In this document: positions 36,607 to 46,977 of the stretch, in pieces
How the letters are laid out: every line of letters starts with the position of its first letter
Numbering within the stretch: position 1 is the stretch's first letter
From: Vogesella indigofera
GTDB lineage: Bacteria > Pseudomonadota > Gammaproteobacteria > Burkholderiales > Chromobacteriaceae
Assembly: GCF_003633895.1 (NCBI RefSeq)
Contig: NZ_RBID01000015.1
Span: 1 to 64,000 of the forward strand
Direction: 5' to 3'
Length of the DNA: 64,000 nt
Made by a program: the position numbers and the translations under genes
The notes under the pieces: model-generated
Told to the model about the DNA's origin: nothing
What the model saw: the letters and a program-made list of their open reading frames with translations, nothing else
Databases searched by the model: none

Positions 36607-38304
36607 TCAGGCGGGTTGCAGCCGGCTGGCCAGCGGCATCGCGAACGCCATGTCACGTGCCGGCGCGGTGGTGGCGGGCAGCGAGAAGAAGTCGATGGCG
36701 GCCTTCAGCTCGTGCGCCATCTGCTCCAGCTGACCGGCCGATGCCGCCGTTTGTGCCGCGGCACTGCACGTTTCCTCCGACATCTGCGCCACCTGCTCGA
36801 CATTGCCGGCAATGCCGCTGCCGGCCGCCTGTTGCTGCACCAGCGCCACCGAGATTTCGGCGATGGCGTGGTTGATGCGGCCAACGTTGTCGCCGATGCC
36901 GGCCACCGCGCCCTGCGCCTGCTGGCTCTGCTGCAGGCCGTCCTCCATCTGCCCGACCGTGCCGTGTATGCCGGCCACCACCCGCTGGCTGTTGTCCAGC
37001 ATCTCGCCGATGATGCTGCTGATCTCGGCGGTGGATTGCGCGGTACGCTCCGACAGCTTGCGCACCTCGTCGGCGACCACGGCAAAGCCGCGGCCCTGCT
37101 CGCCGGCACGGGCGGCCTCGATCGCCGCATTCAGCGCCAGCAGATTGGTCTGCTCCGCCACATCACGGATCACCTGCACCACATTGGCAATCTGCTGCGA
37201 CTTGTTGCCGAGCAGGTCCGCCTGGCGGCTGGCGTCGCGCGCCTGCTGCGCCACCTGGTGGATGGTGTGCACGGTGCGCTCGATGATGCCCTGCCCCTGT
37301 TGCGCCAGGCTGCCGGACGCCTGCGCGTCGGTGGCGACATCGCGGGCATTGTCGCTGACCGAGGCGATGCTCACCGACAGCTGCTCCACCGCGGCGGACA
37401 TCGACGCCGCGGAGCGGGTCTGCTCCTCGGCGCTGACCGCGACCTGCTCCGAGGCGGCCGCCAGTTCCGACGCATTCACCGTCAGCCGCGCCACGATGCC
37501 GTCCAGGTTGCGCACCAGCGCGATCAGCGCCTGCTGCATCTGTGCCATCGAGGCGACGATGCTGTGGCGGTCACCGCCGCGCACCGGAAGCTGCAGACTG
37601 AGGTCGCCGTTGGCGATGCGCCCGGCCAGCGCCACCACGTCGTTCGGTTCACCGCCCAGTTGCGACAGCAAGCGGCGGATGATGGTGTAGCCCAGCGCCG
37701 CGCCCAGCACCATGCCCAGCAGCATCAGCGCCAACGACACCCGCGCGCAGAAGGCGGCGTCGGCCTCGGCCGCGGCGTATTCCTGCGCCGCCACCTTCAG
37801 TTGCAGGTCGATCAGCGCGGAGATGCGCCCCGATACCGGGTCCAGCCCCGGATACAGCTGCGCGTCATTAAATGTCTGCAACGCCGCGTTATCGCCGGCC
37901 ACCACCAGTTCGCGCAGCCGGTCGACGGTATGGTCGGCCGCCTGCATGCTGCGCTCCGCCTGCTGCGCCAGCTCCAGCTCGTGCGCGGTCAGCTCGGTGG
38001 CGCGGTAGGCCTGCCACTGCTGGCGGATCTGCGTGCGCGCCTGATCCAGATTGGAGAGGAAACCGTCGCGATTCAGCGCGCCGGCACGGACCTTGTGCGC
38101 GGCATCGACAATGCTGACCGCGTAGCCGTCCGCCACCAGCTTCAGCTGCTGCAGCGGTACCACGCGATCGTTATAGGTGCTTGAAAAGTCGGCAAGAATC
38201 TTGGACTGGGTATACATGCCGTAGCCACCGAGGAAGGCGGCGATGGCGAGCAGGACGATGACCAGAAAACTGAGGCGCTGGCCGATGGTGGGATTGCGCA
38301 GCAT
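36607..38304 (-). CDS. Methyl-accepting chemotaxis protein with four-helix sensor domain
   Basis: 565 residues from the ATG at 38304, which has GGAG ten bases upstream; the longer frame to 38379 is less likely. Transmembrane helix 1 is about residues 12-34. A helical periplasmic domain of the 4HB_MCP type (about 35-185) follows, then helix 2, a HAMP domain and the cytoplasmic signalling hairpin. The tip reads [27 protein letters not shown]. The ligand is unknown. It contains a dispersed motif (36876-36888) read as Asn-Val-Gly-Arg. It is a single gene. Confidence 0.92.
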   Translation of the reverse strand: MLRNPTIGQRLSFLVIVLLAIAAFLGGYGMYTQSKILADFSSTYNDRVVPLQQLKLVADGYAVSIVDAAHKVRAGALNRDGFLSNLDQARTQIRQQWQAYRATELTAHELELAQQAERSMQAADHTVDRLRELVVAGDNAALQTFNDAQLYPGLDPVSGRISALIDLQLKVAAQEYAAAEADAAFCARVSLALMLLGMVLGAALGYTIIRRLLSQLGGEPNDVVALAGRIANGDLSLQLPVRGGDRHSIVASMAQMQQALIALVRNLDGIVARLTVNASELAAASEQVAVSAEEQTRSAASMSAAVEQLSVSIASVSDNARDVATDAQASGSLAQQGQGIIERTVHTIHQVAQQARDASRQADLLGNKSQQIANVVQVIRDVAEQTNLLALNAAIEAARAGEQGRGFAVVADEVRKLSERTAQSTAEISSIIGEMLDNSQRVVAGIHGTVGQMEDGLQQSQQAQGAVAGIGDNVGRINHAIAEISVALVQQQAAGSGIAGNVEQVAQMSEETCSAAAQTAASAGQLEQMAHELKAAIDFFSLPATTAPARDMAFAMPLASRLQPA

Positions 38305-38616
38305 GGGGGTGGCTCCGGTGGGGTTGAGCGCGTCGACAGGGGTAATCCTGATGACATCACTGTTGATATCTAGTGCCAACCCGGCCCCAGTGCAATGCGA
38401 TCTTTTGGCACCCAGTATTTTTACTTAGTTGCAAAAGACATAGCATATAAGCAATTTTATGACAAAATCCTCATGCTGCGGCGCACAAAACCCAAGACCG
38501 GTCGTGGCAAAAGCCGCCAGAACGGCATTGATGCCAATCCTGCTCAATTAAAGCCAGAATAGAATCAAGCTGTCACGGCGAAAAAGCTGTAACACCATGT
38601 CGCAATTGAATAAAAA

Positions 38617-38640
38617 AAAGCCTGCTCGCGAGCAGGCTTT
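38617..38640 (-). terminator. Terminator of gmhA
   Basis: Perfect palindromic stem AAAGCCTGCTCG / CGAGCAGGCTTT with a run of eight T on the - strand, about 20 bases after the gmhA stop. Confidence 0.93.
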
Positions 38641-38660
38641 ATATTTCATGCCGATGACAA

Positions 38661-39248
38661 TCAGGCGTAGTTTTCCGGAAACAGCTCGCGCTCCACCGAC
38701 TCGATCAGGATGTGGATCACCTTGATGTGCAGCTCCTGCACGCGGTCGGCGTACTGGCCGCCGGGGGTGCAGACGTCGATGTCGGCCAGCTCGCCGATCA
38801 CCGAACCGGGGCGGCCGGTCAGCGCCACCACGGTCACGCCCAGCGCTTTCGCCGCGTTCACCGCGGCGAGGATGTTCTTGCTGCTGCCACTGGTGCTGAT
38901 CGCCAGCAGCACGTCGCCCTGCCCGGCGTGCGCCTCCAGATAGCGGGAGAAGATCGCCTCGTAGCCGTAATCGTTACCGACGCAGCTGATGTGGCTGGGG
39001 TCGCTGATCGACGCCGCCGGCAATGCCTTGCGGTTCAGGCGGTAGCGACCGGACAGCTCCTCGGCAAAGTGCATCGCGTCGCACATCGAGCCACCGTTGC
39101 CGCAGCTGAACACCCGTTTGCCCTGGCGGAAGGCGTTCACCAGCGCATCACCGGCATCGCCGATGGCAGCCAGCGCCGCCGGATTGGCCAGCAGCGCGTC
39201 CAGCGCGTTACGGGCTTGGTGGAGGGTGTCGAGAATATGCGGCTTCAT
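38661..39248 (-). CDS. gmhA: Phosphoheptose isomerase (sedoheptulose 7-phosphate isomerase)
   Basis: 195 residues from the ATG at 39248. SIS-domain protein with the family motifs F-S-C-G-N-G-G-S-x-C-D-A-x-H-F-A-E-E-L, S-G-R-Y, and the phosphate loop A-I-S-T-S-G-S-S-K-N. The C-terminal Gln and His ligands (V-Q-E-L-H-I-K-V-I-H) are those that hold zinc in GmhA. It makes D-glycero-D-manno-heptose 7-phosphate, the first step to LPS inner-core heptose. The length equals the E. coli enzyme within a few residues. Some betaproteobacteria name a paralog DiaA; the intact active site favours GmhA. Confidence 0.87.
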   Translation of the reverse strand: MKPHILDTLHQARNALDALLANPAALAAIGDAGDALVNAFRQGKRVFSCGNGGSMCDAMHFAEELSGRYRLNRKALPAASISDPSHISCVGNDYGYEAIFSRYLEAHAGQGDVLLAISTSGSSKNILAAVNAAKALGVTVVALTGRPGSVIGELADIDVCTPGGQYADRVQELHIKVIHILIESVERELFPENYA

Positions 39249-39371
39249 GGTGCGTTCTTTCTGCAATTATCCGGAAACAGGCGTGGCAGTTTACACCAAA
39301 AGCCGCGCCCGGCACCTGTTCCGCCTCAAGCCCGGCGCCGGCCGCGTGCCGCTGCCTGACGCCGCAAAGAG

Positions 39372-40313
39372 CTACCAGCGCAGCAGCGCTGCGCGATCGA
39401 CGCCCACCGCCAGATGGCCGCCACGCTGCGGATACGGCTGCGTGGCCAGCTCGCGCGCCGACAGTGACAGCACCCAGTCGCCACCGTCGCCAGCCACCAC
39501 CACGCGGCAGCCCTCCACCCGCGGCTCGACCAGTTTCACCGTGCGCAGCGGCTGGCCGTCGCCGAGCCGGAATGCCGCCGGCGGGATGGCGTGATCGGCG
39601 GCGACGTTGTCGAAGCCGACGAAGCGCGCCACCCAGGCGCTGGCCGGCCGCGCCAGCACCTCGCCCGGGGTGCCGACCTGGATCAGCCGCCCGTGCTGCA
39701 GGATGGCGACGCGGTCGGCCAGCGCGAACGCCTCGTGGCGGTCGTGCGTCACCAGCAGCGTCGGCACCGCCATGGCTGACAGCCGCTGGCGCAGGTCGTC
39801 GATCAGCTGCTGCTTGAGATGGGTGTCGAGACTGGAAAACGGCTCGTCGAGCAGGAACAGCGCCGGCTCGCCGATCAGCGCCCGCGCCAGCGCCACCCGC
39901 TGCTGCTCGCCGCCGGACAGCTGGTGGCAGGCGGCCGCGCCACGGCCGGCCAGCCCCACCGCCGCCAGCGCCGCCTCGGCACGCTGCCGTGCGGCCGCGC
40001 GCGGCACGCCGCGTTCCTGCAGGCCGAAGGCAACGTTGGCCGCAGCATCGAGGTGCGGGAACAAGGCGTGGTCCTGGAACATCATCGCCAGCTGGCGCTG
40101 CTCAGGCGGCAGGCGGCTGATGTCGCGCCCGCCCAGCCACACCTGGCCGCGCTGCGGCCGCAACAGGCCGGCGATCACCGCCAGCAGGCTGGACTTGCCC
40201 TCGCCGGAGGGGCCGAGCAGGGCCACGGTTTCGCCGGCGGCCACCTGCAGCGACAGGCCGTCCAGCACGCGGCGGCCGGCAAACGCCAGCGCCAGGTCAC
40301 GAAGTTCGAGCAT
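39372..40313 (-). CDS. thiQ: Thiamine ABC transporter, ATP-binding protein
   Basis: 313 residues from the ATG at 40313, overlapping thiP by 17 bases. Walker A is GPSGEGKSS (a Glu replaces the usual Ser or Cys), the signature is LSGGEQQR and Walker B is LFLLDEPFSSLD, followed by the His switch T-H-D-R. A C-terminal extension of about 80 residues with beta pattern (TOBE-like) makes it longer than E. coli ThiQ (about 230). Its role as thiamine or TPP importer ATPase comes from the operon thiB-thiP-thiQ behind a TPP riboswitch. By sequence alone it resembles iron/thiamine CUT-type ATPases. It holds one dispersed motif (40032-40044). Confidence 0.9.
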   Translation of the reverse strand: MLELRDLALAFAGRRVLDGLSLQVAAGETVALLGPSGEGKSSLLAVIAGLLRPQRGQVWLGGRDISRLPPEQRQLAMMFQDHALFPHLDAAANVAFGLQERGVPRAAARQRAEAALAAVGLAGRGAAACHQLSGGEQQRVALARALIGEPALFLLDEPFSSLDTHLKQQLIDDLRQRLSAMAVPTLLVTHDRHEAFALADRVAILQHGRLIQVGTPGEVLARPASAWVARFVGFDNVAADHAIPPAAFRLGDGQPLRTVKLVEPRVEGCRVVVAGDGGDWVLSLSARELATQPYPQRGGHLAVGVDRAALLRW

Positions 40314-41844
40314 GAGTCTTCTCCGGCCACTCGATGGCCATGAATGCCAGCAGCGCCAGCAGCAGCAGCACGCTGGACAACACCAGCGCCGCCTCAAGAT
40401 TGGCCGCGCCGGGGCGGCCCAGATGCTGGTAGATCAGCGTGGTCAGCGTCAGCCATTCCGGCCGTGACAGGAACAGGCTGACCGCAAACTCGCCGACGGC
40501 GGTGGCGGCGGCAAAGGCCATGCCGCGCCGCAGCGCCGGGCGCATCAGCGGCAGGCTGACGCGCCAGAACACGCGCCACGGCGACGCGCCCAGCGTGCGC
40601 GCGGCATTGGGCAGCGCCGCCGGCAAGGCGTCGCGAGCGCTGACCACCGCCTTGGCGACAAACGGGTAGGCCAGGAGCGCATAGGCGGCCACCAGCAGCG
40701 CCAGCGTCGCGCTGTAGGCGGGATAGGCCAGCAGCAGGCCGAAGGCGACGCACACCGGCGACACCATGAACGGCAGGAACATCAGCGCGCGCAGGCCGGC
40801 GCTGCGCTGCGCCGCCAGTCCGTGCAGCAGGCCCAGGGCCGTCGCCAGCAGCAGCGCCAGCAGCGAAAAGCGCAGCGTGTTGCCCAACGCCAGCAGGGTG
40901 TCGTCCTGCAGCAGCACCCGCCACGCCGCGGCATCAGCCAGCAACGCGCGCAAGAGCACCGCCAGCAGCGGCGCGGCGGCAAACAACGCGAGCAGCAGCA
41001 GGCAGGCCAGCAGCAGCAACCGTTGCGGCCAACCTTGCACCGGCTGCCGCAGCGGCGGGCTGCGCTTGTCCGGCCGCGCCAGGCGGCGCTCGATCAGCGC
41101 GTACAGCAGCGCGATGACGGCGCCGAGCAGCAGCATCAGCAGCGCCAGTGCGCCGGCATCGGCCAGGTTCAGCTCGTAGGCGACCAGCGAGTAGATCTCG
41201 ACCTCCACCGTGGCGTACCGCTGGCCGCCGAGCAGCAGCGCGAGGCCGAAGCCGGAGAAGCAGTACAGGAAGATCAGGCACAGCGCCGACGCCAGCCACG
41301 GCCGCACCACCGGCCACTCCACGCGCCAGAACGCGCGCCAGCGCGAGGCGCCCAGCGTGCGCGCCACCATCAGCCGGCTGGCCGGCACGTGGTCGAAGCC
41401 GTCCACCGCGGCGCGGATCAAGAGCGGCAGGTTGTAGAACAGGTTGCCGTACAGCAGCAGCCACGGCGTGTCCTGCAGGTTCAGCCCGCTGACGCCGTGC
41501 GGGCCGAACAGCGCCAGCACGCCGAGGCCGGCGACCAGCGTCGGCATCACGAAGGGCAGCATCAGCACCCGCAACAGCAGCGCGCGGCCGCGGAACTCGA
41601 AGTGCGCCAGCACCCACGCCAGCGGCAGGCCGAGTAATAGAGTTAGCACGCAGGTGGCCGCCGCCTGCAGCAGCGACCAGCCTAGGCGCCACTGCAGGTA
41701 GGCATCACTCAGGAGCGCCGGACTGAATGCCAGCCCGCCCTCGTACAGCAGGCGCGACAGCGGCAGCCCGACCAGCAGCAGCAGAAATAACAGCGGCGGC
41801 AAGGCCAGCCAGCGGAAATCAGACAAGGGCAACACTTTCTGCAT
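40297..41844 (-). CDS. thiP: Thiamine ABC transporter, permease
   Basis: 515 residues from the ATG at 41844. About twelve transmembrane segments form two fused permease halves, each with an EAA-type loop (first G-A-S-R-W-R-A-F-W-R-V-E-W-P; second G-A-S-P-W-R-V-F-W-R-V-S-L-P-L). This doubled form is normal for ThiP. It lies between thiB and thiQ and imports thiamine and its phosphates. A hairpin separates it from thiB, which may lower its expression relative to the binding protein. It holds a dispersed motif (41024-41036). Confidence 0.92.
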   Translation of the reverse strand: MQKVLPLSDFRWLALPPLLFLLLLVGLPLSRLLYEGGLAFSPALLSDAYLQWRLGWSLLQAAATCVLTLLLGLPLAWVLAHFEFRGRALLLRVLMLPFVMPTLVAGLGVLALFGPHGVSGLNLQDTPWLLLYGNLFYNLPLLIRAAVDGFDHVPASRLMVARTLGASRWRAFWRVEWPVVRPWLASALCLIFLYCFSGFGLALLLGGQRYATVEVEIYSLVAYELNLADAGALALLMLLLGAVIALLYALIERRLARPDKRSPPLRQPVQGWPQRLLLLACLLLLALFAAAPLLAVLLRALLADAAAWRVLLQDDTLLALGNTLRFSLLALLLATALGLLHGLAAQRSAGLRALMFLPFMVSPVCVAFGLLLAYPAYSATLALLVAAYALLAYPFVAKAVVSARDALPAALPNAARTLGASPWRVFWRVSLPLMRPALRRGMAFAAATAVGEFAVSLFLSRPEWLTLTTLIYQHLGRPGAANLEAALVLSSVLLLLALLAFMAIEWPEKTHARTS

Positions 41845-41860
41845 CACGACAATGGAAAAC

Positions 41861-41882
41861 GGTAACGGCTGCCGCCGTTACC
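41861..41882 (-). terminator. Hairpin between thiB and thiP
   Basis: GGTAACGGC / GCCGTTACC with a 4-base loop, followed on the - strand by GTTTTCC. It is probably a partial terminator or mRNA-stabilising stem. Confidence 0.55.
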
Positions 41883-41928
41883 GTCGCGAAAACACCCCGC
41901 TGCCGGAGCGCGCCGGCAGCCCGCCGCA

Positions 41929-42945
41929 TCACGGCGCGTTCTTGATCACCAGTCGCGTCCAGCGGCTGACCCAGGCGGCGGTCTTGTGCTGCATCGCCTT
42001 CAGGTCCGGGTTGCTGAAGCTGGCCGGCTGCGCGGCGTGCTTGAACACCGGCGCCAGCGCCACGCCGGCGACCGCCGGGTACATCCACATGCTGGTCTGC
42101 AGCTCTTTCTGCACCGCCTCGCCGCGCAGGAAATCGACGAACTGCTGTGCCAGCTGCGGCTGCAGCCCGCCCTTGACTTTGGCCACACCCTCCACCTGCA
42201 TGAACACGCCGCCTTTCAGCAACAGGTTGGCGGTCGGCGATTCGGCCAGTTTTTCCTTGCTGTAGAACACTTCCGCCGCCGGGCTGGTGGCGTAGCTGAC
42301 CACGATCGGGCGCGCGCCGCCGTTGCGGGTGAAGTCGGTGTAGTAGGCCTCGCTCCAGCCCTTGGCCACCTTCAGGCCGTTATCGCGCAGCTTGCCCCAC
42401 CACTGGAAGGCGCCCTCCTCGCCCTTGCCGGCGATGGTCGCCAGCAGGAAGGCGAGGCCGGGGCTGGAGGTCGCCGGGTTTTCCACCACCAGCAGGTTCT
42501 TGTAGGCAGGCTTGGTCAGGTCGTCCAGCGTCGCCGGCAGTGGCAACTTGCTGTTAGCAAACCAGGCCTTGTCGATGTTGAGGGTGACATAGCCGTAATC
42601 GATGGCCACCGCGCCCGGCAGGCTGGCCACCGCCACGCTGCGGCCAACCTTGCTGCTGGTGGCCTCCAGCACGCCGGCGGCGTTGGCCTTGCCGATCAGG
42701 GTGTTGTCGATGCCGTACACCACGTCGGCCACCGGATTGGCGCGGGTCAGAATCAGCTTGTTGAGCATCTCGCCGGCATCGCCGCCCTTGATGATGGCCA
42801 GCTTGGCGCCGCTTTGCTTCTCGAACTCGGCGATGCGCTCTTTCGGCAGGCTGAACGAGCTGTGCGTCATCACCCGCAGCTCCGCGGCCAGGGTGCTCAG
42901 GGAAACGCCGGCCAGCGCCAGCAGCAGTACGGACTTCTTGAACAT
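41929..42945 (-). CDS. thiB: Thiamine ABC transporter, substrate-binding protein
   Basis: 338 residues from the ATG at 42945 (AGAGG nine bases upstream; the ATG at 42954 leaves no spacing). A signal peptide ends at T-L-A-A. The mature part starts E-L-R-V-M-T-H-S-S-F and has D-V-V-Y-G-I-D-N-T, V-A-I-D-Y-G-Y-V and S-P-A-A-E-V, as in ThiB/TbpA. It is the periplasmic receptor for thiamine, TMP and TPP. It is the first gene after the TPP riboswitch. It holds a dispersed motif (42639-42651) read as Lys-Val-Gly-Arg. Confidence 0.93.
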   Translation of the reverse strand: MFKKSVLLLALAGVSLSTLAAELRVMTHSSFSLPKERIAEFEKQSGAKLAIIKGGDAGEMLNKLILTRANPVADVVYGIDNTLIGKANAAGVLEATSSKVGRSVAVASLPGAVAIDYGYVTLNIDKAWFANSKLPLPATLDDLTKPAYKNLLVVENPATSSPGLAFLLATIAGKGEEGAFQWWGKLRDNGLKVAKGWSEAYYTDFTRNGGARPIVVSYATSPAAEVFYSKEKLAESPTANLLLKGGVFMQVEGVAKVKGGLQPQLAQQFVDFLRGEAVQKELQTSMWMYPAVAGVALAPVFKHAAQPASFSNPDLKAMQHKTAAWVSRWTRLVIKNAP

Positions 42946-43010
42946 TGCAGACATCCTCTTTTGGTAATGGTGCCGACCAAAAGAAGAAGCGGGACGCGGA
43001 CTGGCCGCGC

Positions 43011-43091
43011 ATCACGCTCCCTCCGCTGGCATGACCCAGATCAGGTTCTGGGGTATCTCTCAGTCTGCCTGCGGCAGACACCCCCGGTGAT
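43011..43091 (-). ncRNA. TPP riboswitch (THI element)
   Basis: On the - strand the conserved blocks appear in order: GGGGGTG, CTGAGA, ATACCC, GAACCTGATCTGG, GTCATGCCAGCG and GGAGGGA. ATCAC (43087-43091) and GTGAT (43011-43015) close the P1 stem. The aptamer ends about 65 bases before the thiB start. With TPP bound, thiBPQ should be shut off. No strong terminator lies between aptamer and ATG, so control is probably at translation. Confidence 0.95.
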
Positions 43092-43101
43092 CGAAGCGGC
43101 G

Positions 43102-43130
43102 AGTATAGCGCGTTGCGCGGCATTGCTTAA
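43102..43130 (-). promoter_or_regulatory. Promoter of the thiBPQ operon
   Basis: TATACT (-10, 43107-43102) and TTAAGC (-35, 43130-43125) with a 17-base spacer place the start a few bases before the riboswitch. Confidence 0.6.
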
Positions 43131-43153
43131 CCGCCGCGGCGCGCGGCCGGCGC

Positions 43154-43188
43154 AAAAAAATCGCCCGCCCCCAGTGCGGGAACGGGCG
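43154..43188 (-). terminator. Terminator-like hairpin upstream of the thi promoter
   Basis: CGCCCG ... CGGGCG stem (43162-43188) followed on the - strand by A and seven T (43160-43154). No - strand gene ends here, so it may insulate the thi promoter from antisense transcription of the katG side. Confidence 0.5.
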
Positions 43189-43443
43189 TGTCTAGCAGTA
43201 TGCCGACAGAAGCAACGGGACAGACTCTCAAGCGAGGCGCAGCCACCACAGCTACCCTCGCCGACTATTGAGCAATTGCCGTGCCAGCAAAAAGCGCCGC
43301 CATCACTGCCAATTCGCCACTTTGCCGCTATAAAAAGAATCACCACGACATGGCGCGTGCACCAGCACGGCGCAAATGGCACCCGATACGTGCGGCATGG
43401 CAGATAAATAGCAAAAAGCTAACAAATCAAAAACAACAATCAA

Positions 43444-43473
43444 TTTAACAAATGCATAACCGGTATCCATAAT
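43444..43473 (+). promoter_or_regulatory. Candidate promoter of the leader ORF and katG
   Basis: TTTAAC and CATAAT with an 18-base spacer in an AT-rich stretch, about 35 bases upstream of the small ORF. Confidence 0.4.
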
Positions 43474-43506
43474 CCAGTCATCAAGCGATCTGCAAGGAGC
43501 AAGACC

Positions 43507-43575
43507 ATGAAACGTTTCTTCCGCCAGCACATCACCCTCGACGAGATGTGGGCCAACCTGGTGTGGATGCAGTAA
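43507..43575 (+). CDS. 22-residue ORF upstream of katG (candidate leader peptide)
   Basis: ATG-to-TAA frame of 22 codons, starting MKRFFRQH and ending L-V-W-M-Q, with AAGGAG seven bases upstream. The product is an amphipathic peptide with a basic start and two Trp. It lies 161 bases before katG on the same strand, behind a candidate promoter. The strong ribosome site argues that it is translated. I do not recognise it; it could be a small membrane-associated protein or a leader that affects katG expression. Confidence 0.55.
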   Translation: MKRFFRQHITLDEMWANLVWMQ

Positions 43576-43580
43576 GCCGC

Positions 43581-43593
43581 AACGTTGGCCGCA
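43581..43593 (+). repeat. Dispersed uptake-like motif (CG form)
   Basis: AACGTTGGCCGCA, five bases after the stop of the 22-codon ORF. Confidence 0.8.
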
Positions 43594-43703
43594 ACCCGCG
43601 TGATGGCCAGTGCCCGGCAACCAGCCGGGTGGCCGGCGATGCTGCTCAGATCAGCAGTCAAGTCAACCCCAGCCAACCGCAGCGGACCCGCCACCTGGCG
43701 TGA

Positions 43704-45929
<2,226 letters not shown>

Positions 45930-45975
45930 GCGGCAGGCTCGGCAGGCGTGGCAAGCCGGCTTGGCCTGACAAGGT

Positions 45976-46011
45976 AAATGGCTGCTTCCGGTGACGGAAG
46001 CAGCCATTTTT
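45976..46011 (+). terminator. Terminator of katG
   Basis: Perfect 15-base arms (AAATGGCTGCTTCCG) with a GTGA loop and TTTTT tail. Confidence 0.95.
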
Positions 46012-46089
46012 CATTGCGGCGCTGCTTGGGCTTGGCCGGCGCACAAAGGTTGGCCACAATTACGGCCGGAGCGCCTTGAGTCGCCCTGC

Positions 46090-46641
46090 TTAACCGAGGC
46101 TCGCACGAAAGCGTGCCTCGGCCTCCCGAAACAGCGACTTGGCGTGCTCGACATTCCATGGTGCTTCGATGAGCGTTTCGTGGTCCCATTCACTGCGCGG
46201 TACGGGGGGAGCGAAGAAATCACCGCCATAGACGTGTATCGCACAAGTCATCTTCCCGATCGGATTCAGCACCGAGTGGATAACGTCACTATCGAGCGTG
46301 GCAACATCGCCAGCCCCCAACGACTTGGCACCGACTGCCTCTATCGTCGTTCCCGTCCGCTTCCAGAAGACGTTGTCCTCGCGCCCGGTATAGATGCCGA
46401 CCACCGAAAACATCTGGTGATTGTGCGGCATCAGGCTCATGCACGGCGCCCAGACAAAGCTGATGACGGTAAGCTCGGGCGACCTGAATAGCGGCGTAAG
46501 GCAGGCATGTTGCGGCTCGCCAAGCTCGGCCATCACCCCGGCGCTATCCGACACCGCTTCGGCCACCAGCTCACTAATCGCCTCATGGCCCCCGGAAATA
46601 GCGCTCAAGCAATCCTGGATAAAACGATCCTTGTTGAACAT
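46090..46641 (-). CDS. Cupin-fold protein, cysteine-dioxygenase-like
   Basis: 183 residues with AGGAGG upstream. The cupin metal motif H-N-H-Q-M-F-S-V-V-G-I-Y-x-G-x-E and a later D-V-I-H-S-V form a three-His site on a small beta barrel, as in cysteine dioxygenase-like enzymes. Residues 1-60 are helical. The reaction is unknown; a thiol dioxygenase or another iron-dependent enzyme is possible. It is a single gene in a stretch that looks less GC-rich than its neighbours, convergent with katG. Confidence 0.75.
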   Translation of the reverse strand: MFNKDRFIQDCLSAISGGHEAISELVAEAVSDSAGVMAELGEPQHACLTPLFRSPELTVISFVWAPCMSLMPHNHQMFSVVGIYTGREDNVFWKRTGTTIEAVGAKSLGAGDVATLDSDVIHSVLNPIGKMTCAIHVYGGDFFAPPVPRSEWDHETLIEAPWNVEHAKSLFREAEARFRASLG

Positions 46642-46977
46642 GATCTCATGCCCTCCTGATCTGGTTCATCAGACCAAAGAAGCTCCTCGCCACCGGATGA
46701 CTCTTTGGCTATTGACCAAGATATAGCCCAATCCGACCACTTGGACCGAGGCCACTCTCAGCGAGTTGCTGTAGAGAACATCCGTGCAAGAAACCATCCT
46801 AGAGATGGTGCGCGACCGCCCGCTCGTGGGCGACTGCTGCCATGCTGGCGCAGAAGAAGCCGCATGCCACCCGAAAGGTGGCGCTTGCTTATCCACTACG
46901 TCAGCCGCCCTCGTTTCCTGACGTATAACAGCCAATGGTGTACGCTAGCCGCCACGCACGATTGAAACCATGCCGCC
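46642..46977. other. Intergenic region upstream of the cupin gene
   Basis: This 336-bp gap lies between two divergent genes, with lower GC than average. I see no RNA gene or repeat; promoters for both genes are expected here. Confidence 0.45.

Noticed and set aside
36616-38184. 522-codon + strand open frame
   Set aside because: Shadow of the chemoreceptor gene on the - strand.
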